From Chloroflexota bacterium (lineage in GTDB: Bacteria > Chloroflexota > Anaerolineae > Anaerolineales > Villigracilaceae): a stretch of DNA of 13,888 bases. Positions within the stretch are counted from its first letter, which is position 1. Each line of letters starts with the position of its first letter. The DNA is taken from contig JACPVD010000093.1 of NCBI GenBank assembly GCA_016191895.1, forward strand, positions 1 to 13,888, read 5' to 3'. The notes beneath the pieces were generated by a model that was not told where the DNA came from, did no database searches, and was given only the letters and a program-made list of their open reading frames with translations. A program made the translations under genes and the position numbers. Shown piece by piece: positions 1-6,582 of this stretch.

Positions 1-167
1 TACGACAAGGTTCACCTTGTCAATTCGCCGCAAAGTGAACTTTGCAGTACGCCAGGGTTCACCTTGTCAATTCGCCGCAAAGTGAACTTTGCAGTACGCC
101 AGGGTTCACCTTGTCAATTCGCCGCAAAGTAAACTTTGCGGTACGCCAGGGTTCACCTTATCAACTC
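1..167. repeat. 47-bp tandem repeat array (3 full units plus partial ends)
   Basis: The motif TTCACCTTGTCAATTCGCC starts at 11, 58 and 105, and a diverged copy starts at 152, giving an exact 47-bp period. The window opens inside a further partial unit, so the array extends to the left. Each unit contains the inverted repeat GCAAAGT-GA-ACTTTGC. In the third unit it reads GCAAAGT-AA-ACTTTGC, and a second change after the right arm (CAG to CGG) lengthens the palindrome to CCGCAAAGT/ACTTTGCGG. The partial fourth copy (152-167) overlaps the last four codons and stop codon of the minus-strand HAD gene. No coding function is seen in the array itself. Confidence 0.9.
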
Positions 168-866
168 ATGCAATTCATCGAACGTACGGATGACCGCGCA
201 CTCGGCGTCGGGGAAGAGTCGGCTTGGGTCGTAGAGGACAGGCGTCAGCCCGGCGCGATGCGCTCCGACCGCGTCGGCGAAGTAATTGTCGCCCACGTAC
301 ATCGTCTCGCGGGCGGATGTCCCCGCCAGTTCGAGGGCTTTGAGAAAGATACCCGAATCGGGTTTGAAGGATTGCACCTCGCCCGCCGCCAGCGTGAAAT
401 GAAAATGCGGGTGAAGGTTCATTTCTTTGAGTTCGTCGTCAAAGGGTTTGTCGCGGTTCGACACCACGCCGAGGACGTATCCCGCATCCTTTAAGATGCC
501 GAGCGCGCGCGGGGCGTCTTCGGGGATGCGCGCGGCGGGCTTGTAATTCGCGCCCATGTGCGCGGAAACTTCCGCGGCAAGCCCGGCAGCCTTCGCCGGA
601 TGAAGCCCAAGCGCCACCAGCCGCCGCCGCGAGTAGTTGACCCAAAACTCCCCCGACTCATGGTCGTATTTTTTCTTGTCCGCCTGGATCTCGAGCGAGT
701 TGGCAAAATAAAAATGCTCCCAGCGTTCGGCGCGGGTTTCATCCTCCCCTGAAAAATGAACGCCAATATGTTTGAGGTATTCGACAAAAACCCTGCTGCC
801 GGTTGGAACGTTATGGCGCAGGGTGCCGTCGAGGTCGAAAAGAATTGCCTTGATTTTTTGTGACAA
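153..866 (-). CDS. HAD-family hydrolase (phosphatase-like, subfamily IA)
   Basis: This 237-aa protein is a probable Mg-dependent phosphatase of the haloacid dehalogenase superfamily acting on a small phosphorylated substrate that cannot be named from sequence. Motif I is FDLDGT, with nucleophile D11 and acid/base D13. Motif II is the serine in GVVSNRD, motif III the lysine in SFKPD, and motif IV is YVGDNYFAD. A helical cap lies between motifs I and II, as in subfamily I. The start is a TTG supported by GGAG (plus 873-876) with 6-nt spacing; the nearest upstream ATG runs into a stop at once. It lies 62 bp downstream of moaA on the same strand, with a hairpin between them. The last codons and the TGA stop lie within the edge of the 47-bp repeat array, so the C-terminus (ELIR) may be repeat-derived. 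No Moco-related role follows from the neighbourhood. Confidence 0.85.
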   Translation of the reverse strand: MSQKIKAILFDLDGTLRHNVPTGSRVFVEYLKHIGVHFSGEDETRAERWEHFYFANSLEIQADKKKYDHESGEFWVNYSRRRLVALGLHPAKAAGLAAEVSAHMGANYKPAARIPEDAPRALGILKDAGYVLGVVSNRDKPFDDELKEMNLHPHFHFTLAAGEVQSFKPDSGIFLKALELAGTSARETMYVGDNYFADAVGAHRAGLTPVLYDPSRLFPDAECAVIRTFDELHELIR

Positions 867-885
867 TGATTACTCCATATATTTG

Positions 886-918
886 AAGCGACAGCCGCCT
901 CGCGGGCGACTGTCGCTT
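886..918 (-). terminator. Hairpin downstream of moaA
   Basis: The arms AAGCGACAG (886-894) and CTGTCGCTT (910-918) pair perfectly, and inner CGCC/GGCG pairing extends the stem to about 14 bp including one G-U pair. On the minus strand the hairpin follows the moaA stop by about 10 nt and precedes the HAD ribosome-binding site. There is no downstream T-run (CAAATATAT follows), so it may be a weak terminator, an mRNA-stabilising hairpin, or an intercistronic element rather than a full stop. Confidence 0.5.
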
Positions 919-928
919 TGATTCCATG

Positions 929-1933
929 TTATCCGCCGATATGCGACATTTCAACTTTGGGAAGGGGAATTGTATTTTCCGAACGGATCTCGGAATAACG
1001 GTCGGCGCGTTTTCCCCAGATGCCTTCGATCCGCTGCGCGATTTCTTCGTCGCTTGCGCCACCGCGCACCATCTCGCGCAGGTCGTGCCCCCTGACCGCA
1101 AAGAGGCAGGTGTAAAGTTTGCCTTCGGCGGAAAGCCGCGCGCGGTTGCAGTCGAGGCAGAACGCCTGTGTGACCGAGGCGATCACGCCGATCTCGCCGC
1201 CGCCGTCTTTATAGCGCCAGCGTTCCGCCACTTCGCCGTTGTAGTTCGGGTCGGCGGGTTCAAGCGGCATTTCAGCGCCGATGATCTTGACGATCTCCTT
1301 CGCTGAGACCACATCGTTCATGCGCCAGCCGTTGCTGTGACCAACATCCATGTACTCGATGAAGCGCAGGATGAATCCCTTTTCACGGAAGAAACGCGCC
1401 ATCGGCAGGATGCTCTGCTCGTTGACCCCGCGTTTGACCACCATGTTGACCTTGATCGGTTCCAGCCCGGCGGCTTTGGCGGCATCCATGCCTTCGATCA
1501 CTTTTTCCACGGGGAAATCCACATCGTTCATGGACTTGAAGATTTGGTTGTCGAGCGAGTCGAGGCTGACCGTCACGCGCTTCAACCCGGACCTTTTGAG
1601 TTGGTCGGCGAACCGGGGCAGGAGCGAACCGTTTGTGGTCATCGTCAGGTCAAGATCGGGAATTTCGGAAAGCATCTTGAGCAAATCAGGAAAGTCCTTG
1701 CGGACGAGCGGCTCGCCCCCGGTGAGTCGAATCTTTTTGACGCCGAATCCGGTAAAAATGCGGGCGAGGCGCGCGATCTCCTCGAAGGTCAGGACCATGT
1801 CGCGGTGCAGGAACTGATAATCGGGACCAAACACCTCCTTCGGCATACAATACACACAGCGGAAGTTACAGCGGTCGGTGACGGAGACGCGCAGGTCGCG
1901 CAGGGGGCGGTTCAAGGTGTCAAGAAGGGTCAT
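929..1933 (-). CDS. moaA: GTP 3',8-cyclase MoaA (molybdenum cofactor synthesis)
   Basis: This radical SAM enzyme converts GTP to 3',8-cyclo-GTP, the first step of molybdenum cofactor synthesis, together with MoaC. The 334-aa length is typical. The N-terminal radical-SAM cluster motif is C22-x3-C26-x2-C29 (RCNFRCVYC), and the SAM-binding glycine motif is LTGGEPL. The C-terminal second [4Fe-4S] motif is CLDC followed 13 residues later by C (LYTC). The protein ends in the family-typical GG (MSHIGG), needed for MoaA activity. The start ATG (1933-1931) has no Shine-Dalgarno site. A TATAAT -10 box lies 17 nt upstream, so the leader would be only about 10 nt. No other moa, moe or mob genes are in the window, and no Moco riboswitch fits in the short divergent gap. 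Confidence 0.97.
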   Translation of the reverse strand: MTLLDTLNRPLRDLRVSVTDRCNFRCVYCMPKEVFGPDYQFLHRDMVLTFEEIARLARIFTGFGVKKIRLTGGEPLVRKDFPDLLKMLSEIPDLDLTMTTNGSLLPRFADQLKRSGLKRVTVSLDSLDNQIFKSMNDVDFPVEKVIEGMDAAKAAGLEPIKVNMVVKRGVNEQSILPMARFFREKGFILRFIEYMDVGHSNGWRMNDVVSAKEIVKIIGAEMPLEPADPNYNGEVAERWRYKDGGGEIGVIASVTQAFCLDCNRARLSAEGKLYTCLFAVRGHDLREMVRGGASDEEIAQRIEGIWGKRADRYSEIRSENTIPLPKVEMSHIGG

Positions 1934-1950
1934 GGGGTCGGAGGATTGCG

Positions 1951-1956
1951 ATTATA
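1951..1956 (-). promoter_or_regulatory. -10 box of moaA promoter (TATAAT)
   Basis: A perfect TATAAT on the minus strand lies 17 nt before the moaA ATG. No good -35 is visible (TAAGCA at 17-bp spacing matches only 3 of 6). It sits in the 115-bp divergent gap shared with the PIN/TRAM gene promoter. Confidence 0.5.
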
Positions 1957-1985
1957 TCAACTTTATTAGACATTGCTTATTCCGA

Positions 1986-2014
1986 TTGACGCGGAATAAC
2001 GCCCATGCTATCAT
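1986..2014 (+). promoter_or_regulatory. Sigma-70-type promoter of the PIN/TRAM gene
   Basis: The -35 TTGACG (1986-1991) and -10 TATCAT (2009-2014) are separated by exactly 17 bp. The expected transcript start is near 2021, leaving a leader of about 28 nt that carries the AGGAG ribosome-binding site (2038-2042). Confidence 0.75.
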
Positions 2015-2048
2015 GACAGCGTCATTATTTTTGTTACAGGAGTTATTG

Positions 2049-3128
2049 ATGAGTTTTGAATTTATTCTTCGCATCATAGGGATGCTCGTTCTCGGGTTTG
2101 CCGGGGGATACTGGGGATTTCAACTTTCGGAGTTTTCACCGGAAGGCGCCCTGCGCACCACACTGGTATTCAGTTTATCTGGCGCGCTGGCTGGGCTGAT
2201 TCTCACCCCATACTTTACCACCCGACCCGCGCGAGCCATCCGTTCCCTGCTGGGGCGCATGACCGCCGAATCGCTGTTCGCAGGGTTAACCGGTCTGATC
2301 GTTGGTCTGCTGATTGCCGCCCTGCTGGCATTTCCGCTTTCGATGCTCCCCCCCCCGTTCAGCGAAATCCTGCCATTCATCGGCGTGTTGATCTTTTCCT
2401 ATTTTGGCGTATCCATTTTCGTCATGCGCCAGGGCGACATCATGGGTCTGCTCAGCGCATTGAGCGGAAGAAGCGAAGGCGGCGGCTCCTCCTCATGGAC
2501 CAACCTCAACCGCAACATCCTGCTTGATACCAGCGTCATCATCGACGGGCGCGTGAGCGACATCGCCAAGACCGGCTTCCTGCCCGGCACGCTGCTCATT
2601 CCGCGTTTCGTCTTGAACGAGTTGCAATACATTGCAGACTCTCCCGATGGGATGCGCCGTCAGCGCGGGCGGCGCGGCATGGAAGTGCTGGCTGAACTCC
2701 AAAAACTACCCAACATCCTCGTCCGCATTTCGGATATCAACGTGGACGGCGTGCGCGAAGTGGACGACAAACTCGTGGTGCTTGGCAAGCAGTTGAAAAG
2801 CCCGATCCTCACCAACGATTACAACCTTAACCGCGTCGCCGAACTACAGGGCGTCACCGTTCTCAACATCAACGAACTTGCAAATGCGGTCAAATCGGTT
2901 GTCCTGCCGGGTGAAGCCCTGCGCATCAACATCATGCAGGAAGGCAAGGAACACAGCCAGGGCGTCGGCTACATGGACGACGGCACAATGGTTGTGGTCG
3001 AAAATGGGCGCGATTACATCGGCGAATACATGGATGTCAACATCACCAAGGTCCTGCAAACCTCAGCCGGGCGCATGATCTTCGGGCGTGTAGAGGAAGA
3101 GAATGGGAAGAAGAATAAGAACAAGTGA
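2049..3128 (+). CDS. YacL-like membrane PIN/TRAM domain protein
   Basis: This is a membrane-anchored protein of the PIN-TRAM family (B. subtilis YacL type). PIN domains are metal-dependent nucleases and TRAM domains bind RNA, so an RNA-processing role is likely, but the substrate is unknown. At 359 aa it has family-typical length. About four hydrophobic segments (roughly 5-24, 38-58, 75-96, 103-123) are followed by a Ser/Gly linker. The PIN domain begins at LLDTSVIIDGR (D160), with E191 in VLNEL, D239/D240 and D257 as the likely acidic metal ligands. The TRAM domain spans about 285-347 (GVGYMDDGTMVVVE), and the tail is basic. The reading frame is open upstream to 1878, but ATG 2049 is chosen because AGGAG lies 6 nt before it and the upstream stretch contains the promoter. 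cysS follows; yacL and cysS are also near neighbours in Bacillus. Confidence 0.88.
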   Translation: MSFEFILRIIGMLVLGFAGGYWGFQLSEFSPEGALRTTLVFSLSGALAGLILTPYFTTRPARAIRSLLGRMTAESLFAGLTGLIVGLLIAALLAFPLSMLPPPFSEILPFIGVLIFSYFGVSIFVMRQGDIMGLLSALSGRSEGGGSSSWTNLNRNILLDTSVIIDGRVSDIAKTGFLPGTLLIPRFVLNELQYIADSPDGMRRQRGRRGMEVLAELQKLPNILVRISDINVDGVREVDDKLVVLGKQLKSPILTNDYNLNRVAELQGVTVLNINELANAVKSVVLPGEALRINIMQEGKEHSQGVGYMDDGTMVVVENGRDYIGEYMDVNITKVLQTSAGRMIFGRVEEENGKKNKNK

Positions 3129-3130
3129 GA

Positions 3131-3158
3131 AGTGAGCAGTGAACAGTGAGCAGTGAAC
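3131..3158. repeat. Two tandem 14-bp repeats
   Basis: AGTGAGCAGTGAAC occurs twice head to tail immediately after the stop codon of the PIN/TRAM gene. Its right end merges into the 5' arm of the following terminator. Its function is unknown. Confidence 0.8.
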
Positions 3159-3188
3159 AGGGCGTCGATAGATGTCCTGTTTTTTTTA
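3156..3188 (+). terminator. Rho-independent terminator after the PIN/TRAM gene
   Basis: An 11-bp stem with two G-U pairs (AACAGGGCGTC / GATGTCCTGTT) and a GATA loop is followed by an eight-T run (3180-3187). It isolates cysS transcriptionally from the upstream gene. Confidence 0.88.
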
Positions 3189-3218
3189 TGCGGTAAAATA
3201 CACCCGTTTATAAAAAAT

Positions 3219-3250
3219 CCTTTGTGTACCCTGGTGACCCTTTGTGGTAA
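3219..3250 (+). repeat. Dispersed CCTTTGTG/TTCGTGG-type repeat upstream of cysS
   Basis: The segment begins CCTTTGTGTACC and ends TTTGTGGTAA. It closely resembles the segment at 8221-8250, and in inverted orientation the one at 8163-8190. It ends 5 bp before the cysS ATG and contains an in-frame GTG (3244) that could be mistaken for the start. Confidence 0.65.
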
Positions 3251-3255
3251 ATAAT

Positions 3256-4644
3256 ATGTTAAAAATCTATAACACCCTCACCCGCAAAACCGAAGAATTC
3301 CAGACCCTGGAACCCAACAAGGTCAAAATGTACGTCTGCGGGGTCACAGTCTATAACGACGCCCACGTCGGGCACGCCATGTCTGCCATCGTCTTCGACA
3401 TCGTCCGCCGTTATCTCGAATATCGCGGATTTTCCGTCAAACACGTCATGAACTACACCGACGTGGACGATAAGATCATCAACCGCGCCAATCAACTCGG
3501 CGAAGACCCGCTCAAACTTTCAGCACGTTATATTGCTGATTACGCCGCCGACCTCAAAAGCCTGAATGTTCTACCTGCCACCTCCAACCCGCAGGTTAGC
3601 ACCACCATGCCGCTCATCATCCAATTCATCGAAGGGCTGATCCAAAAAGGTCACGCCTATGCCGCGCAGAATGGCGACGTCTACTTCCGCGTGAACAGCG
3701 ACGATGATTACGGCCGCCTCTCGGGTCGCAAGCTCGAAGACATGCAAGCCGGTGCGCGCATCGAAGTCGGCGAACAAAAAGAACACCCCATGGACTTCGC
3801 GCTTTGGAAAGCCGCCAAGCCGGGCGAAATCTCATGGGACAGTCCCTGGGGCAAGGGGCGACCCGGCTGGCACATCGAATGCTCCGCCATGAACCTCGCC
3901 GAACTCGGCGAACAGATCGACATCCACGGCGGCGGCAACGACCTGATCTTCCCCCACCACGAAAACGAAATTGCCCAAAGCGAAAGCTACACCGGCAAGG
4001 AATTCTCGCGCTACTGGATCCACAACGGCATGTTGCAGCTCGGCGGCGAGAAAATGTCCAAGTCTCTTGGCAACATCATCAGCATCAAGGAATTCCTCTC
4101 GAAGCGTTCTTCCGATGTCATGCGCATGTTGGTTCTGAATGGGACGTATCGCGCCCCGCTGATGTTTAATGACGAAACGCTGGATGCCGCTGAACGCAAC
4201 GTCGAACGCCTCAAATCCGCGCTCAAGCCTGCCTCACCCTCAGCAAACGGACTCTCCACTGATGCCTTATCCGCTTCGATTCAATCCGCTGCCGCCAACT
4301 TCACCGAAGCCATGGACAATGACTTCAACACTGCCGGAGCCATCGCCGCACTCTTCGAACTCTCCAAGTCCGTCAACACCGCCCGCGATAACGGCGCAAC
4401 CGGCGAACAACTCGCTTCTGCGCAAGAGACTTTCAAACAACTGGCTGGCGTGCTCGGCTTGAAACTCGAAGAGAAAAAAGGCTCGAGCGAAGACGAAGCC
4501 CAGGTGGAAGCCCTCCTCGCCGAACGCGCCCAAGCCCGCAAAGACAAAAACTGGAAGCGCTCCGATGAGATCCGCGACCAGCTCAAAGCGCTGGGCGTCG
4601 CCATCGAAGACAGCAAGGATGGCACAACCTGGAAATGGGCATAA
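3256..4644 (+). CDS. cysS: Cysteinyl-tRNA synthetase
   Basis: CysRS is a class I aminoacyl-tRNA synthetase that charges tRNA-Cys in the cytoplasm. The 462-aa length is typical. The HIGH-type motif is HVGH (37-40) and the KMSKS motif is at 266-270. Zinc ligands are visible at C28 (MYVCGVT), C209 (HIECSAMN), H234 and E238 (PHHENE), at the same numbering as E. coli CysRS. The C-terminal helical anticodon-binding region ends in TTWKWA. ATG 3256 (MLKIYN) is preferred over GTG 3244 because family proteins start this way and the GTG lies in a dispersed repeat. No Shine-Dalgarno site precedes it. A TATAAA (3209-3214) with a weak -35 is a possible promoter, downstream of the strong terminator at 3156-3188. 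No T-box leader is visible. The gene is probably monocistronic. Confidence 0.97.
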   Translation: MLKIYNTLTRKTEEFQTLEPNKVKMYVCGVTVYNDAHVGHAMSAIVFDIVRRYLEYRGFSVKHVMNYTDVDDKIINRANQLGEDPLKLSARYIADYAADLKSLNVLPATSNPQVSTTMPLIIQFIEGLIQKGHAYAAQNGDVYFRVNSDDDYGRLSGRKLEDMQAGARIEVGEQKEHPMDFALWKAAKPGEISWDSPWGKGRPGWHIECSAMNLAELGEQIDIHGGGNDLIFPHHENEIAQSESYTGKEFSRYWIHNGMLQLGGEKMSKSLGNIISIKEFLSKRSSDVMRMLVLNGTYRAPLMFNDETLDAAERNVERLKSALKPASPSANGLSTDALSASIQSAAANFTEAMDNDFNTAGAIAALFELSKSVNTARDNGATGEQLASAQETFKQLAGVLGLKLEEKKGSSEDEAQVEALLAERAQARKDKNWKRSDEIRDQLKALGVAIEDSKDGTTWKWA

Positions 4645-5032
4645 AATTCAGGATCACCCGTAAAAAACACCCATCTGGCGGAACAAAGAAAATCCTGTGT
4701 AAACAACGCGAATATAACTCATCCCGCGAAGAATTCGCGCTATTCGCCCGGTTAGCGAATTGGCGTTTGACCCATATACAGAATCTGCGCAAAAAAGGTG
4801 ACAATCGCTTTGCAAGCGACTGTCACCTTCACGCTTTTCATGGATGAGCCTCGCGTTTTATCGCCGCGCCTGACCTACACATCCGCCGAAACCCACCTCC
4901 CCGATTCTCCACCATACATTTTGCTGTTTGCGCCCCCTGTATTACTTTGGGCGCAGGCAAATTCAAGGGTCCCTCAACAGGTTCAGGGCAGGTTTTGCAA
5001 TTCACACGGATAAAGGATTGACTGGCGCGCCG
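4645..5032. other. 388-bp intergenic region between convergent cysS and membrane protein gene
   Basis: I see no supported gene here. The region holds overlapping palindromes built on ATTCGC/GCGAAT: CGCGAA-GAA-TTCGCG at 4725-4739, with further arms at 4742-4747 and 4755-4760. It also holds a long hairpin (4795-4829) and one copy of a dispersed repeat (4971-5000, beginning CCCTCAACAGG) that recurs near 6073. It lies between converging genes and may serve mainly in termination. Confidence 0.6.
4790..4829 (-). terminator. Long intrinsic terminator, mainly minus-strand
   Basis: AAGGTGACA (4795-4803) pairs with TGTCACCTT (4821-4829). After one mismatch, TCGCTT pairs with AAGCGA, giving a stem of about 15 bp with a tiny loop. 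On the minus strand it is followed by TTTTTTG, the signature of an intrinsic terminator for the membrane protein gene, although that gene stops about 200 bp away. It may also help end cysS transcripts on the plus strand. Confidence 0.7.
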
Positions 5033-5929
5033 CTACTTCCAACGGCGCTTGTAGTGAATAAATGCAATTACAACAACGGCAGAAATGGCAATAACGCCGC
5101 AATAATTCAAGACGCTTGTTGAGAATGGATAATACCGAATCCGCAGCATGAACAATGCAAGCGCGGCAATCATGCCAACGGTCAACCCCAGGGCATCCAG
5201 GGCGAACTCAGGCGTTTTCCTGTGTCCAATTAATTCGAACAGGGCGTCTTCGCTGGCGTAAACATTATGGGACGATGCTTTGATTTTATCCAGGGTAAAA
5301 ACCGGCAGGAAGACGGCGCGCTTCCCTTCGAATGCCTGATTCAAAAGAAACAGGAATAACCCGGTTGACATGGCGACCCAAAGTGAAACACGCGCAAACA
5401 ATTGATAATCGCCTGAGGCAAAATTCTCTGAAACCATCACCCCAAAGCGCGGCAGGGCAGAAAGGACATCATCTGTGCCGAGCCAGGATGTGAACCAGCC
5501 CAAGGCAACCGGAACCGCTCCCGCCATAAAGGTTTTTCCGCTCTTCCAGGCGACCAGCGTTTCATTCATCTGGTTGCACTCGCCCGCCGCCGCCTTCAAC
5601 GCCGTTCGAAACCGGTTGTATTCCCTGCCCGCCGGCAGGCGCAGGGCAAGCTGGTTGTACGCGACGATCATTTCCCCCGCCTTTGAGCGGATATGCATCT
5701 CGATCAGAAAAACAAGGAAGGGTTTCCATGTAAAGGGGGTAAAAAAACTCATCCCCAGTCTGTTCCACCGCATGAACGCTGATTCGTTTTCCTCCGGCAC
5801 AAGCAGCTCTGTCAGATTGACAAAAAAAGGCAGTCGGGAGGCAATATCAATCGCGGCAACATATTCACCCATCAGTTTACGATGAGATTCCTGAAAATCC
5901 CGCGCAGTTGGAAAAACGGATTTATTCAT
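5033..5929 (-). CDS. Hypothetical multi-pass membrane protein
   Basis: I do not recognise a family for this 298-aa protein. The N-terminal about 120 residues are mostly soluble, with a charged, helix-rich stretch and one possible hydrophobic patch (FTWKPFLVFLIEM). The C-terminal half has about four hydrophobic segments: GAVPVALGWFTSWLG, VAMSTGLFLFLLNQ, LGLTVGMIAALALFML and GVIAISAVVVIAFI. The protein ends in a short basic tail (HYKRRWK). No signal peptide or catalytic motif is evident. The start ATG (5929-5927) has GGAGG 4 nt upstream, and a TAAAAT (plus 5963-5968) could be the -10 box. It is a lone minus-strand gene, convergent with cysS and divergent from the DUF951 gene, so context gives no functional hint. 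Confidence 0.75.
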   Translation of the reverse strand: MNKSVFPTARDFQESHRKLMGEYVAAIDIASRLPFFVNLTELLVPEENESAFMRWNRLGMSFFTPFTWKPFLVFLIEMHIRSKAGEMIVAYNQLALRLPAGREYNRFRTALKAAAGECNQMNETLVAWKSGKTFMAGAVPVALGWFTSWLGTDDVLSALPRFGVMVSENFASGDYQLFARVSLWVAMSTGLFLFLLNQAFEGKRAVFLPVFTLDKIKASSHNVYASEDALFELIGHRKTPEFALDALGLTVGMIAALALFMLRIRYYPFSTSVLNYCGVIAISAVVVIAFIHYKRRWK

Positions 5930-6015
5930 GACGCCTCCGCCGGGTCACAAAAGTATTGGCGGATTTTACCACCAGCCCGCATCTTATAACGCAGGAGCAG
6001 CAGGGTGGGAGCGCT

Positions 6016-6123
6016 CAAAGTTTGTTATTTGGACTGCAAAACCTCCTGATTTTGCAGTCCAAAGTCGGGAGACCCTTCGACAGGCTCAGGGCAGGTTTTT
6101 GCAGTCCAAACTGACAACCTTTG
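6016..6123. repeat. Composite inverted-repeat element
   Basis: The left arm (6016-6043, starting CAAAG and containing TTTGGACTGCAAAA) is matched in inverse by the right arm (6094-6123, containing TTTTTGCAGTCCAAA and ending CTTTG). Inside the left side, GGACTGCAAAA (6031-6041) and TTTTGCAGTCC (6050-6060) form a perfect 11-bp hairpin. The interior carries the dispersed repeat CCCTTCGACAGGCTCAGGG (6073-6091). The layout resembles a small non-autonomous palindromic element, with no transposase present. Confidence 0.6.
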
Positions 6124-6152
6124 CTTGCACGCGCGGGTGAAAGCAAAGGTTG
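6115..6152. repeat. Perfect 12-bp inverted repeat
   Basis: CAACCTTTGCTT (6115-6126) and AAGCAAAGGTTG (6141-6152) are exact reverse complements around a 14-nt GC-rich spacer. No T-run follows on either strand. It overlaps the right edge of the composite element. Confidence 0.75.
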
Positions 6153-6295
6153 ATATAAGTATGCTCAAAGCCGTTGTCCTCGGCGGCGTGTTGCGGGTAA
6201 ACCCTTCACCGGGAACGGCGAAGGGAGCAATCCCGTCTACCAACTTTTAGCGCGCCCTCTGCAAGCGAATTATTCATTGCCAACGGTCGTAAAGG

Positions 6296-6301
6296 TATAA
6301 T
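6296..6301 (+). promoter_or_regulatory. -10 box of DUF951 gene, leaderless configuration
   Basis: A perfect TATAAT ends 6 nt before the ATG at 6308, so the predicted transcript start coincides with the start codon. The -35 is not clear: TTGCCA at 6277-6282 is only 13 bp away, and TTCATT at 6273-6278 is a weak match at 17 bp. Confidence 0.6.
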
Positions 6302-6307
6302 CCTCCC

Positions 6308-6532
6308 ATGCTGCCCGATCTGCAAATGCGCGACCATCTGCGCCTGCGAAAACCGCATCCCTGTGGCTCCTACGAGTGGACGGTCGTCCGCCTCGGCGCG
6401 GATATTGGTTTGGAATGCAAAGGCTGCGGGCATCGCGCGATGCTTACCCGCCGCGAACTGGCAAAACGGATGAAGACGAATCTTTCGCAAAAGGAACGGG
6501 AAAGTAAACCAGACCCGAAAGGCTTATCTTGA
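6308..6532 (+). CDS. DUF951 family small protein
   Basis: This 74-aa protein matches the DUF951 family from memory: the stretches LRLRKPHPCGSYEW, VVRLGADIGLECKGCG and the AMLTRREL tail are characteristic. Cysteines C19, C37 and C40 (with CKGC as a CxxC pair) suggest a small zinc-binding or nucleic-acid-binding fold, but the function of the family is unknown to me. ATG 6308 is chosen because a TATAAT ends 6 nt before it; there is no Shine-Dalgarno site, so leaderless translation is predicted. The C-terminus (about residue 60 on) is charged and longer than the family core. Its final codons fall in a dispersed repeat (TTGAACTTGTCGAAGG type). The glycosyltransferase ATG lies 50 bp downstream, so the two are probably co-transcribed. 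Confidence 0.85.
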   Translation: MLPDLQMRDHLRLRKPHPCGSYEWTVVRLGADIGLECKGCGHRAMLTRRELAKRMKTNLSQKERESKPDPKGLS

Positions 6533-6582
6533 ACTTGTCGAAGGATCATAAAGACATTCAGGGTCTTGATAGAGGTGAATAT

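Larger units (their letters stand above)
5930..6307. other. 378-bp intergenic region rich in palindromes
   Basis: No confident gene is seen. From left to right it holds the ribosome-binding site and possible promoter of the minus-strand membrane protein; a perfect 11-bp inverted repeat (6031-6060); a dispersed repeat (6073-6095); a third copy of TTTTGCAGTCCAAA (6097-6110); a perfect 12-bp inverted repeat (6115-6152); an imperfect hairpin (6202-6225); and the -10 box of the DUF951 gene (6296-6301). Confidence 0.7.

Noticed and set aside
1..167. Regularly spaced repeats at the left edge considered as a CRISPR array.
   Set aside because: The whole 47-bp unit repeats, including what would be the spacer, so there are no unique spacers. 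No cas genes are present. It is a simple tandem repeat.
42..494. Long open frames opposite or out of frame to HAD, moaA, cysS, the glycosyltransferase, panC, the kinase and rsmI.
   Set aside because: They are shadows of well-identified genes: high-GC third positions create open antisense frames, and none has a domain or a ribosome-binding site better than the true gene.
1934..2048. A molybdenum cofactor riboswitch upstream of moaA, or N-terminal codons 1878-2048 of the PIN/TRAM protein.
   Set aside because: The 115-bp divergent gap is filled by two promoters and a ribosome-binding site, leaving no room for the riboswitch fold. The upstream in-frame codons include promoter sequence and part of moaA.
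3128..3256. A T-box riboswitch ahead of cysS.
   Set aside because: The interval is too short and contains a terminator, tandem repeats and a dispersed repeat. No specifier stem or T-box consensus is seen.
6161..6250. A 29-codon plus-strand frame (MLKAVVLGGVLRVNPSPG) right after a TATAAG.
   Set aside because: The -10-like box is almost touching the ATG, unlike the 6-7 nt gap at the other leaderless genes, and there is no ribosome-binding site. The sequence overlaps a hairpin and shows no family similarity.
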